From assembly GCA_028289365.1 (NCBI GenBank), contig JANQQM010000005.1, positions 1 to 39,857 of the forward strand: a stretch of DNA of 39,857 bases, in the 5' to 3' direction. Positions 23,809 through 31,421 of this stretch are shown one piece after another. Numbering within the stretch: position 1 is the first letter of the stretch; the number at the start of each line of letters is the position of its first letter. Made by a program: the position numbers and the translations under genes. The notes beneath the pieces were generated by a model. That model was not told the origin of the DNA and searched no databases. It was given only the letters and a program-made list of their open reading frames with translations. The DNA is from Salaquimonas sp. GTDB lineage: Bacteria; Pseudomonadota; Alphaproteobacteria; Rhizobiales; Rhizobiaceae.

Positions 23809-24069
23809 ATGAGCGCCCTCTTCGAAATCTACATCCATTCACCAATCTGGCTGAAGACATTGATGGTGCTGTTGCCGTTTCTTACTCCGCTGGCGGCGTT
23901 GAAGATCGTGCTGGACTATAGGCTGGCCAAGGGGCAAGGGACAGATATGCACCTGCCGCTGGTCAACACCCGGGAAGGAGACGAATTTCTCACCATCCGC
24001 TCGCCGGAAGTGGCAAGACGTCTGGAGGACCTGGCGACGATGTATCGGTACAGGAGAGATGGGGAGTGA
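23809..24069 (+). CDS. Small membrane protein, unknown function
   Basis: The ATG at 23809 (MSALFEIYIHSPIW) is chosen over 23779 because the longer start falls in the likely operator. The 86-residue product has one hydrophobic segment (about residues 11-33, WLKTLMVLLPFLTPLAALKIVL) and a polar, charged C-terminal half of about 50 residues, so it is probably a single-pass inner-membrane protein. I do not recognise a family. The divergent XRE gene and the shared gap suggest a two-gene regulatory unit. Toxin function is conceivable but not supported by any specific motif. Confidence 0.6.
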   Translation: MSALFEIYIHSPIWLKTLMVLLPFLTPLAALKIVLDYRLAKGQGTDMHLPLVNTREGDEFLTIRSPEVARRLEDLATMYRYRRDGE

Positions 24070-24082
24070 GGCACGATCCACA

Positions 24083-24265
24083 TCTCCCCCCGTTGAGGGG
24101 GAGAGAGCGTTTTCTTGGAATTGGCGCAGCCAAACCTTAGAAAACGCCAGAGGGGGGATTGGTTCACTATCTCGGAATACCCCCCCCTCTTGTTTTGCTA
24201 GGGCTTGGCGCCGCATCGCGTCACCAAACCCAAGACAAAACATTCTCCCCCCTTAAGGGGGGAGA
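24083..24265. repeat. Composite nested palindromic element of about 180 bp
   Basis: The element is bounded by TCTCCCCC/GGGGGAGA (24083-24104) and a perfect TCTCCCCCC-TTAA-GGGGGGAGA hairpin (24244-24265). Between them are two further cruciform units: GCGTTTTCT/AGAAAACGC (24107-24115 with 24139-24147) enclosing TTGGC/GCCAA, and TGTTTTG/CAAAACA (24191-24197 with 24236-24242) enclosing GGGCTTGG/CCAAACCC. C- and G-runs (GGGGGG at about 24152, CCCCCCC at 24181) join the units. It resembles the CCCCCC/GGGGGG intergenic repeats and MITE-like elements of Hyphomicrobiales. No transposase or ORF is inside. Confidence 0.7.
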
Positions 24266-24326
24266 CTGGATCCGAGCTCGCCGAGCCGCGAGATGATGCA
24301 ATAGAACAGGAGTCCGGTCCCCAACA

Positions 24327-25514
24327 TCACCGAAAGGTCTGGTATTCGCTCAAAGTGCGTTCGGGGTCGTAAGATTCGCGGGTTTTCTTAATCACCGCCT
24401 GGCCGCAATGCATCTTGCCGGTGGTCGGATTTGCCACATATTGGGTTGGTCCGTGCAGGGTCCAGCCATCGGCCAGGGCTTGCGAAATTTTGTGGCAAAA
24501 GGCGGTGTCGTCAAATCCGGTGAGGAAACGGTAGAGTGTCGTCACGGATTGATCAGATGACTTTTTGACCGCTGCCTTAATGTTGGTGGATTTGCCGATT
24601 GAAGAAGCCTGTGACTTCTTAACACTCAGGGATGGATGGGAACCCATTCTTTCCAAATTATCAGCAACTTCTAATAAACGCTTAGCCGCCTCAAGATGTA
24701 GTCGTTCAACCATTTCTCCGTCTAAGTTAATAACGCCAGCGGTCTTGTTGGCTGGCAGTTCATAAGCAGCAACAATCTTGCGGGCGCGTTCGATTTCTTC
24801 GTCCTGCGGGCCGAAGATGCGGTTGGCCGGCTCGATCTGGGAAGGATGAATCAGGGTCTTTCCATCAAAGCCAAGCTCTGCCCCCTGATGGCATTCGGCT
24901 TCGAACCCGTCATGATCCGAAAAATTATTGAAGACGCCATCAAGGACGGCAAGGTCAAAGGCGCGGGCGGGCGCAATCACCGAGCTGAACCAGGGGATCA
25001 TCGCCCGGCGGTCCGGGCGCATTGTAACGCCGATGGATTTTGCAAGATCGTTGGGACCGATGACAAGCACCGTCAGCCCGGTCTCGGGCGCAGCGCGAAC
25101 GATTTCGCTGATTTCCAGGATGGCAGCGGCAGTCTCGATCATGGCCCAGAGTGCCGGACCATTCTTGCCGATATGCGCGGAAACCTCTGTCAGGGTGGCG
25201 GCTGATTCCAATTTCGGCAGCAGAATTGCATCCGGCGAAATTGCCAAGGCTGCCTTGAGATCAGCAGCAAAACCGGGACTGTTGGCCGTGTTGGTGCGCA
25301 CGATACGCTCGCGGGGGCCGTAATCGCCCTTGCCGGCAATATCGACCAATGAGCGGCGGGCTTCATCCTTGCCGCCCTCGGCGATGGAATCCTCAAGGTC
25401 GAAGATTACCCCGTCACAGGCAAGGGTGCGTGCCTTTTCCAGCGCGCGGGCGTTTGATGCCGGCATGAACAGGACCGAGCGCCGCGGACGCCAGTTTTTT
25501 GTCAGATGAACCAA
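24327..25514 (-). CDS. HpcH/HpaI (CitE-like) CoA-ester lyase fused to a DUF1737 domain
   Basis: A 395-residue protein with two modules. Residues about 8-290 are a CitE/malyl-CoA-lyase-like TIM barrel: RRSVLFMPASNARALEKA, GVIFDLEDSIAEGGKDEAR (metal-binding acidic motif), LWAMIETAAAILEI and FDGKTLIHPSQIEPAN. Such enzymes cleave or form C-C bonds of CoA thioesters. Residues about 290-325 are a K/S-rich, low-complexity linker (VKKSQASSIGKSTNIKAAVKK), and about 328-380 match DUF1737 (LYRFLTGFDDTAFCHKISQALADGW and HCGQAVIKK). CoA lyases of this type normally end near 300 residues and DUF1737 is usually a separate small protein, so this is a gene fusion. The linker DNA is AT-richer than either domain. 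Divergent from leuD across 221 bases. Confidence 0.88.
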   Translation of the reverse strand: MVHLTKNWRPRRSVLFMPASNARALEKARTLACDGVIFDLEDSIAEGGKDEARRSLVDIAGKGDYGPRERIVRTNTANSPGFAADLKAALAISPDAILLPKLESAATLTEVSAHIGKNGPALWAMIETAAAILEISEIVRAAPETGLTVLVIGPNDLAKSIGVTMRPDRRAMIPWFSSVIAPARAFDLAVLDGVFNNFSDHDGFEAECHQGAELGFDGKTLIHPSQIEPANRIFGPQDEEIERARKIVAAYELPANKTAGVINLDGEMVERLHLEAAKRLLEVADNLERMGSHPSLSVKKSQASSIGKSTNIKAAVKKSSDQSVTTLYRFLTGFDDTAFCHKISQALADGWTLHGPTQYVANPTTGKMHCGQAVIKKTRESYDPERTLSEYQTFR

Positions 25515-25651
25515 TATAATCCCCTATGCTTCCCCAATTTCATTAGCAAATATCGCATGGCTTTGTAAAAATTCCGTTCGATCCCAATATACCACCGGTA
25601 TTTCCTGCTTTGGATGGCATGCTAATTCGCCATTTGCCCGTCTGGACACTC

Positions 25652-25678
25652 GACCGGGGCCGGTCAATGGTGTACACC
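25652..25678. promoter_or_regulatory. Two palindromes upstream of leuD
   Basis: GACCGG-GG-CCGGTC (25652-25665) and GGTGTACACC (25669-25678) are perfect palindromes three bases apart in the gap between the CoA-lyase gene and leuD. They end 58 bases before the leuD ATG. They could be operators or a leader hairpin. No leucine-rich leader peptide was found. Confidence 0.4.
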
Positions 25679-25735
25679 GCTGCCAAGTTTCAGACAAAAC
25701 CCGATTACGACAAATTCTAGAACGACCAAGAGACC

Positions 25736-26341
25736 ATGGAAAAATTCACCATCCTGACCAGCGTTGCTGCTCCCCTGCCGATTGTTAATGTCGATACCGA
25801 CATGATCATTCCCAAGGATTACCTGAAGACGATCAAGCGGACCGGTCTGGGCACGGGGTTGTTTGCAGAAATGCGCTATCACGACGATGGCTCGCACAAC
25901 AAGGAATTCGTGCTGAACCAGCCGCAATATTCCGAGGCCAGGATCCTGGTCGCCGGTGACAATTTTGGTTGCGGGTCAAGCCGTGAGCATGCGCCCTGGG
26001 CGCTGCTGGATCATGGCATTCGCTGCGTAATTTCCACCAGTTTTGCCGATATCTTTTACAATAACTGCTTCAAGAACGGCATTTTGCCGGTCGTCGTCAC
26101 CGCGGAAGAACTCGACCAACTGATGGATGATGCAAGGCGCGGGGCGAATGCGACTATCACGGTTGATCTTGAAACCCAGACCATCGAAGGACCGGACGGC
26201 GGTACCATCACGTTTGAAATTGATTCTGCGCGCAAGCACCGGCTCCTGAACGGGATCGATGATATTGGCGAGACCATGGGCAGAAATCATCATATCGATG
26301 ACTATGAAACCAGGTTGGCCGAGGCGCGGCCCTGGGTCTGA
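25736..26341 (+). CDS. leuD: 3-isopropylmalate dehydratase small subunit
   Basis: The 201-residue protein has normal LeuD length and motifs: [21 protein letters not shown] near the start, [17 protein letters not shown] (the swivel-domain substrate-binding GCGSSREHA motif, about residues 76-92), [20 protein letters not shown] and the C-terminal [16 protein letters not shown]. With LeuC, encoded elsewhere, it isomerises 2-isopropylmalate to 3-isopropylmalate in leucine synthesis in the cytoplasm. LeuD lacks the iron-sulfur cluster, which sits in LeuC. leuB follows after 115 bases, probably cotranscribed. Confidence 0.97.
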   Translation: MEKFTILTSVAAPLPIVNVDTDMIIPKDYLKTIKRTGLGTGLFAEMRYHDDGSHNKEFVLNQPQYSEARILVAGDNFGCGSSREHAPWALLDHGIRCVISTSFADIFYNNCFKNGILPVVVTAEELDQLMDDARRGANATITVDLETQTIEGPDGGTITFEIDSARKHRLLNGIDDIGETMGRNHHIDDYETRLAEARPWV

Positions 26342-26456
26342 ACCGCATTTCCGGAAAGCGAATTAACAAGTCAAGGCTACAGAAATTGGCTGACGGAAGC
26401 TGATTGTCCGGACAGTACGCTATCGGGTAATTCATGAACAAGCTTGCGAGGGACAT

Positions 26457-27569
26457 ATGACCAAAAGAACTATTTTGCTGCTTGCCGGTGACGGTATCGG
26501 GCCGGAGACCGTCGAGGAAGTAAAAAAAATCATTGCCTGGATGAACGAGGCACTAGGTGCCGGCTTCGAACTCGATGAGGGCCTTGTCGGCGGGGCGGCC
26601 TATGATGCGCATGGGGCGGCAATCTCCGAGGAAGACATGGCCAAGGCGATGGCAGCTGATGCCGTGCTGTTCGGCGCAGTAGGCGGGCCAAAATGGGATG
26701 ATGTACCGTATGAAGCCCGTCCGGAAGCAGGCTTGTTACGCCTCCGGAAGGATATGGAACTGTTCGCAAACCTGCGTCCGGCGATTTGTTATCCCGCACT
26801 TGCCGCTTCCTCTTCGCTCAAGCAGGAAGTCGTCGAAGGTCTGGATATTCTCATTGTCCGGGAGCTGACCGGCGGGGTCTATTTTGGCGAACCGAAGGAA
26901 GTCATCGATCTGGGTAATGGCCAGAAACGGGCCATTGATACGCAAATCTATGACACGTTTGAGATCGAGCGGATATCCAGTGTTGCGTTTGAACTGGCAA
27001 GGACCCGAAGCAACAAGGTCTGCTCGATGGAAAAGCGCAATGTGATGAAATCCGGCGTGTTATGGAACGAGGTCGTTTCACAGACCCATGCCGCAGATTA
27101 CCAGGATGTCGAACTGACACATATGCTGGCCGATGCCGGTGGCATGCAATTGGTACGCTGGCCGAAACAGTTCGATGTCATCGTCACCGACAATCTGTTT
27201 GGTGACATGTTGTCGGATGTTGCCGCCATGCTGACCGGCTCGCTTGGCATGCTGCCATCCGCCTCATTGGGGGCGCATGATCCCAAGACCGGCAAGCGCA
27301 AGGCGATGTATGAACCAGTGCACGGTTCGGCGCCCGATATTGCCGGGACGGGTGCAGCAAATCCGATCGCAATGATCGCCTCCTTTGCAATGTGCCTGCG
27401 ATACTCGTTCAACATGACCAAGGAAGCAGACATGATCGAAGCTGCGATTGCTGCGGCGCTTGATAGCGGTTTGCGCACCGATGACATCATGGCGGAAGAC
27501 TGCGTCCGGGTTTCAACCATCGAGATGGGTGACGCAATCCTGGCGGAGCTCGGCAAATCGGCGGCATGA
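26457..27569 (+). CDS. leuB: 3-isopropylmalate dehydrogenase
   Basis: A 370-residue enzyme that oxidises and decarboxylates 3-isopropylmalate to 2-oxoisocaproate with NAD, the step after LeuCD. Visible features are [16 protein letters not shown] at the N-terminus, [26 protein letters not shown] (substrate-binding arginines), [15 protein letters not shown] (with the catalytic tyrosine), [20 protein letters not shown] (metal-binding aspartates) and [20 protein letters not shown] (NAD-binding). Length is normal. A GAGGG site lies before the ATG. The next gene (DUF6314-like) begins 15 bases after its stop and is probably in the same transcript. Confidence 0.97.
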   Translation: MTKRTILLLAGDGIGPETVEEVKKIIAWMNEALGAGFELDEGLVGGAAYDAHGAAISEEDMAKAMAADAVLFGAVGGPKWDDVPYEARPEAGLLRLRKDMELFANLRPAICYPALAASSSLKQEVVEGLDILIVRELTGGVYFGEPKEVIDLGNGQKRAIDTQIYDTFEIERISSVAFELARTRSNKVCSMEKRNVMKSGVLWNEVVSQTHAADYQDVELTHMLADAGGMQLVRWPKQFDVIVTDNLFGDMLSDVAAMLTGSLGMLPSASLGAHDPKTGKRKAMYEPVHGSAPDIAGTGAANPIAMIASFAMCLRYSFNMTKEADMIEAAIAAALDSGLRTDDIMAEDCVRVSTIEMGDAILAELGKSAA

Positions 27570-27584
27570 CAACCAGGTAAATCG

Positions 27585-28079
27585 ATGTCGTCTGACTGTG
27601 CCAGCTCTCATACCCGGAAATCTGCCCTCCATTCGCACGGCAGTTTTGAAGGTTTTTTTTCTGGGTTGACAGGTGACTGGCGATTGACCCGGGAAATTAG
27701 CGATGGCTCCCGATTTGAAGGATTGGCCCGGTTTACTGATACCTCACCGAATCGCTATCTCCTCCAAGAAAACGGGCAATTGGTGCTTCAAAATTCTGTA
27801 ACGCTCAAAGCCATGCGAGAATGGCAGTGGATTTATTGCGGCAATGGTCTGCTGGAGATCAGATATTCAGCAAAGAATGGCGGCGGGACATATCACCAGA
27901 TCGGATTGCTGGCGTTTGAAAATCCGGAAGGCCAATTGTGGCAAGGAGAGGCATTCCATCATTGTGGAAACGACATCTATACTGGATTGTATAACCTTGC
28001 TGAAAACTCTCTAAATATCCGTCACGAGATCAATGGCCCCAAAAAGGAATTGGTTATAAGGAGCCATTTTTTTCGCTGA
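27585..28079 (+). CDS. DUF6314-family protein
   Basis: A 164-residue soluble protein with the pattern of the DUF6314 family: FFSGLTGDWRLTREI near the start, GLARFTDTSPNRYLLQENGQL, the aromatic REWQWIYCGNGLLEIRY, GEAFHHCGNDIYTGLY and a final HEINGPKKELVIRSHF, where the family usually has W-x(n)-GPrK-x(n)-Y. These are small lipocalin-like barrels found widely in proteobacteria and actinobacteria with no known ligand or reaction. It lies 15 bases after leuB and may be translationally linked, but a link to leucine synthesis is not shown. The N-terminal 20 residues before SFEGFF are poorly conserved, so the true start could be a little later. Confidence 0.8.
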   Translation: MSSDCASSHTRKSALHSHGSFEGFFSGLTGDWRLTREISDGSRFEGLARFTDTSPNRYLLQENGQLVLQNSVTLKAMREWQWIYCGNGLLEIRYSAKNGGGTYHQIGLLAFENPEGQLWQGEAFHHCGNDIYTGLYNLAENSLNIRHEINGPKKELVIRSHFFR

Positions 28080-28189
28080 CGCCAAAGGCCAGGCTGCGTC
28101 ACGAACATTAAATTTGAACAAAAAATTTTACGAATGTTCAATCTTATTACCCTAAGCTGAAAATCTGAAAGTAGCTTGGGGTTTACAAA

Positions 28190-29782
28190 ATGACAGTGCA
28201 TGAATTTCTGCGCGACCAGCGTGGCAATTTTGCCATGACACTCGCAATTGCCATTATTCCTGTAGCGCTGTCGGCCGGTATTGCGGTCGACTATACAAGT
28301 GTTTCGCGTCAACAATTCCGACTTCAAAATGCCGTGGACGCCGCAACGCTTGCCGCGGGCAAGGAAATGACGAGTCTGAAGGACCGGCAGGTCCGGAGGA
28401 CGGTTCGAAACTATCTAAAGGCAAATCTTGATGCCGAAGATTTCAAGGAAATCCGGAAAACCAGGATAAAGATCGACCGCGAAAGTAATGCGCTTGAAGT
28501 TACCGCTCAGGCGAGGATGCCTGCAAATTTTGGTCCCATCATCGGTATTCGCAATATGCGCTATAGCGCTACGGCAAGTACCGCTTTGGCGATAGGCAGC
28601 CTGGAAGCGGTGCTTATATTGGACAATACAGGTTCGATGTCGGTTAGCGGGAAAATTGATGCGCTAAAGGACGCGTCTACAAATTTCGTCAATAACGTCA
28701 TGGATCTGGCTGGAAGTGGAGATTCCACCAAGATCGGAATTGTCCCATTTTCCGAATACGTCAATGTAGGGACGGACAAAGCGGGCGAATCCTGGCTGGA
28801 GTTGACACATGATGCTGCAGAAGGTGAATGCATACCTGACCAGCCGGTGCCACCGTCTTCAGCATGCTCCCAGCACACAGTCAGTGTCTCGGTCGACGGT
28901 TCTTCGTCCAATGGAAGCAATCTATCCTGCAGTATTGGCGGGCATACAATGGGTGGCGGCTCCGGTTTTCCATCAGGATTTGATGTTGATAGTTTCTTTA
29001 ACAATATCAACGCCCTTAATAGCGGGTCGTCCAGTTCCGCCAGCTGCTCCTCATCCAGCACTGGTAGCGGTAGCGCCAGTGCAAGTTGCAGCACTACAAG
29101 TGGCGGTAACAACAATGGTAGTAGCAATAGCGGCGGAAATGCCTCTCAACTAGGTTCGTTTTGTCCTCAGACGGGAGGCGTCTGGAAAGGTTGCGTAGGT
29201 TCTCGAGGCTATCCGAAAAACCTTCAAGACAATGGCTATGGCGAACGCATTCCAGCTTTCTATGGAAGCGAACAAGGGTATGAACAATGCCCAAGCAAGC
29301 TTGTCGAGTTGACCAACAACAGACAAAAGCTCTTGAAAACCATCAATGACATGAAGGCTACCGGAAATACCTATATCCCGACGGGTCTGATTTGGGGAAT
29401 GCGCCTTCTTTCGAGCCATGAGCCATTTGCCCAGGCTGCCAGCAAATCTACCGCGAGGAAAAAAAGCATACAGAAAGCGTTGATCTTGATGTCCGATGGC
29501 GAAAATACCATCTCGAAAAATCGGGATTCGCATCTTCACAATGGGGCCGATTATTCACAGGCAGATGCCTGGACAGCAGAATTGTGCGATTCGATCAAGA
29601 AGAATGGCGTTTCAATATATACGCTTTCCTTCGGTACTTCAGTGTCTTCAGACACCAAGAAACTCTTGAAAAAATGCGCAACCTCGCCAACACTTTTTTT
29701 TGACGCGGGTAACAGGAACAAACTCGTGGCCGCATTCGATGACATCGCAGGTTCGCTTATGAAGCTATACCTAAGAAAGTAG
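28190..29782 (+). CDS. TadG-like pilus-associated von Willebrand factor A protein
   Basis: A 530-residue protein. Residues 8-57 carry the Tad pseudopilin-like N-terminus typical of TadE/TadG: a short DQRGNFA charge motif, one membrane helix (about 14-33) and DYTSVSRQQFRLQNAVDAATLAAG. A von Willebrand A domain follows, with the MIDAS motif LILDNTGSM (D145), NFVNNVMDLAG and, near the end, ILMSDGENTI and VSIYTLSFGT. Inside it, about residues 225-330, lies a Ser/Gly/Asn-rich low-complexity insertion with several cysteines. TadG-like proteins assist Flp pilus assembly or attachment at the inner membrane and periplasm. There are no other tad genes here, so it is an orphan. Upstream is an AT-rich stretch likely holding its promoter. 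Confidence 0.88.
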   Translation: MTVHEFLRDQRGNFAMTLAIAIIPVALSAGIAVDYTSVSRQQFRLQNAVDAATLAAGKEMTSLKDRQVRRTVRNYLKANLDAEDFKEIRKTRIKIDRESNALEVTAQARMPANFGPIIGIRNMRYSATASTALAIGSLEAVLILDNTGSMSVSGKIDALKDASTNFVNNVMDLAGSGDSTKIGIVPFSEYVNVGTDKAGESWLELTHDAAEGECIPDQPVPPSSACSQHTVSVSVDGSSSNGSNLSCSIGGHTMGGGSGFPSGFDVDSFFNNINALNSGSSSSASCSSSSTGSGSASASCSTTSGGNNNGSSNSGGNASQLGSFCPQTGGVWKGCVGSRGYPKNLQDNGYGERIPAFYGSEQGYEQCPSKLVELTNNRQKLLKTINDMKATGNTYIPTGLIWGMRLLSSHEPFAQAASKSTARKKSIQKALILMSDGENTISKNRDSHLHNGADYSQADAWTAELCDSIKKNGVSIYTLSFGTSVSSDTKKLLKKCATSPTLFFDAGNRNKLVAAFDDIAGSLMKLYLRK

Positions 29783-29890
29783 GGTATTTTCCAGGATCGC
29801 TAGATTGCCGGTCGGCGATTTACCGATGATGACAATTGACTCTCAACAGTAAAACGACCATATACGGCGCACCGTATTTGGAGCAATTGT

Positions 29891-30031
29891 ATGAACACGT
29901 CATACCACCAATGGTATCGAGTTGCTGACGGGGCGCATCACGCTCCGCTGAATGACGGTTTTTGCCCACAGAATGACATGGGCACGATGGAAACGACCAA
30001 AAAATCTACGAAAAAAACGACCGGGATCTAA
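29891..30031 (+). CDS. Possible 46-residue ORF in the tadG-asd gap
   Basis: The ATG at 29891 is preceded by GGAG (29880-29883) at seven bases, a good ribosome site, and the frame runs to a TAA at 30029-30031. The product (MNTSYHQWYRVADGAHHA... to a lysine- and threonine-rich end, about residues 36-46) is hydrophilic, with four histidines and one cysteine, and ends in a basic tail. No family is recognised. The 380-base gap is otherwise without long ORFs. The case for a real gene rests on the ribosome site and the uninterrupted frame only. Confidence 0.35.
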   Translation: MNTSYHQWYRVADGAHHAPLNDGFCPQNDMGTMETTKKSTKKTTGI

Positions 30032-30032
30032 T

Positions 30033-30078
30033 CCTCCGGCATGTTTCCGCAGTTCTCCCTGGAAATGAGCCGGGGAGG
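30033..30078 (+). other. Nested stem-loop upstream of asd
   Basis: CCTCCGGC (30033-30040) pairs with GCCGG-GG-AGG (30069-30078) with a two-base bulge, and TTTCC (30044-30048) pairs with GGAAA (30061-30065) inside it. It begins two bases after the TAA of the small ORF and lies about 85 bases before the asd ATG. There is no T-run after it, so it may be a leader structure of asd or a weak Rho-dependent end. Role unknown. Confidence 0.4.
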
Positions 30079-30162
30079 TGGCCGTTCAACCATGCGTAAG
30101 CGGCCGTTTCAAAAGGGGGAACAGCTGGAGCGTCCAGTGACTATCAGGACCAGGAAAGAGAC

Positions 30163-31194
30163 ATGGGATACGTAATTGCAATCGTCGGGGCAACCGGCAA
30201 TGTGGGAACCGAGATGCTGGATATTCTGGCAGAGCGCGGATTTCCTGCCGACAAGGTTTACGCACTTGCTTCACGCAGAAGCCAGGGCAAGGAAATCTCG
30301 TTTGGCGACAAGACATTGAAGGTCGAAGCCCTGGACGGATTTGATTTCTCCAAGGTCGACATTGCCCTGATGTCGGCGGGCGGCGGATTGTCGAAGGAAT
30401 GGTCGCCGAAGATTGCGGCACAGGGTTGCGTTGTAATCGACAACTCATCGGCATGGCGCTATGACGCCAATGTTCCGCTGATTGTGCCCGAAGTTAATGC
30501 GGATGCAATTGACGGGTTCACGAACCGGAACATCATCGCCAATCCGAACTGTTCGACAGCGCAGCTGGTTGTTGCGCTAAAGCCGCTGCATGATGCGGCA
30601 AAGATCAAGCGCATTGTCGTTTCCACCTATCAGTCGGTTTCGGGTGCGGGCAAGGAGGCGATGGATGAACTGTTCAACCAGACCCGCGCTGTGTTCGTGG
30701 CTGATCCGATCGAAGCCAAGAAGTTTTCGAAACGAATTGCGTTCAACGTCATCCCGCATATTGACGTCTTCATGGATGACGGCTCGACCAAGGAAGAGTG
30801 GAAAGTCGTTGCCGAAACCAAGAAGATGCTGGACAAGTCCATCAAGGTCAGCTGCACGGCGGTTCGCGTACCGGTATTTGTCGGCCATAGTGAAGCCGTA
30901 AATATCGAGTTTGAAAATCCGATCTCGGCTGATGAAGCGCGGTCGATCCTGCGCGAAGCGCCCGGCTGTCTTGTCATCGACAAGCGGGAAGATGGCGGTT
31001 ACATCACGCCGGTCGAATGTGCCGGCGAAGATGCGACCTATATCTCCAGGATCCGCGAGGATTCGACACTTGAGAATGGACTGAACATCTGGGTTGTATC
31101 GGACAATCTGCGAAAAGGTGCCGCGCTCAATACGGTACAGATCGCGGAATTATTGATAAATCGCGGATTGCTGCAGAAGCGTAACGCGGCATAA
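30163..31194 (+). CDS. asd: Aspartate-semialdehyde dehydrogenase
   Basis: A 343-residue enzyme that reduces aspartyl phosphate to aspartate semialdehyde with NADPH, feeding lysine, diaminopimelate, threonine and methionine synthesis. Evidence: the Rossmann motif VGATGNVGTEMLDIL at residues 8-22, FSAGGGL-like SAGGGLSKEW, VVIDNSSAWRYD, and the active-site NPNCSTAQL with catalytic C130. SGAGKEAMDEL and VSCTAVRVPVFVGHSEAVNIEF follow, carrying the family's conserved histidine. Length is normal. AGGAAAG lies before the ATG. It is followed by a plausible terminator, so it is probably monocistronic. Confidence 0.97.
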   Translation: MGYVIAIVGATGNVGTEMLDILAERGFPADKVYALASRRSQGKEISFGDKTLKVEALDGFDFSKVDIALMSAGGGLSKEWSPKIAAQGCVVIDNSSAWRYDANVPLIVPEVNADAIDGFTNRNIIANPNCSTAQLVVALKPLHDAAKIKRIVVSTYQSVSGAGKEAMDELFNQTRAVFVADPIEAKKFSKRIAFNVIPHIDVFMDDGSTKEEWKVVAETKKMLDKSIKVSCTAVRVPVFVGHSEAVNIEFENPISADEARSILREAPGCLVIDKREDGGYITPVECAGEDATYISRIREDSTLENGLNIWVVSDNLRKGAALNTVQIAELLINRGLLQKRNAA

Positions 31195-31210
31195 CCTAGC
31201 CCGATCATGA

Positions 31211-31242
31211 TTGCGGGCGGCGGTTTCCTGGGTTGCCCGCAA
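31211..31242 (+). terminator. Probable terminator after asd
   Basis: TTGCGGGC (31211-31218) and GCCCGCAA (31235-31242) form an eight-base-pair stem with a 16-base loop, followed by GTTTTCC. It lies 17 bases after the asd stop. The T-run is short, so termination may be partial. Confidence 0.55.
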
Positions 31243-31421
31243 GTTTTCCTGCCATATCAACGCCGCATTAATCCGTCAGCGATTAACATCACCAAGCTTA
31301 CTTTAGGGAATGCTGGTTAACCCTAGATATCGCTTGACGATATCAGGCACTTGGCATTTCTGCCTTGTGAGTGGATGATGTCCGTATTGCCGGGGACCGA
31401 AACAGGATCTGAGGAAACAAA

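Noticed and set aside
23512-24069. Classical HigBA or RelBE-type toxin-antitoxin pair
   Set aside because: The genes are divergent and the partner is a membrane protein without a RelE/HigB fold.
24083-24265. CRISPR array or tandem repeat
   Set aside because: The repeats are inverted and nested, not direct units with unique spacers; only palindromic arms recur.
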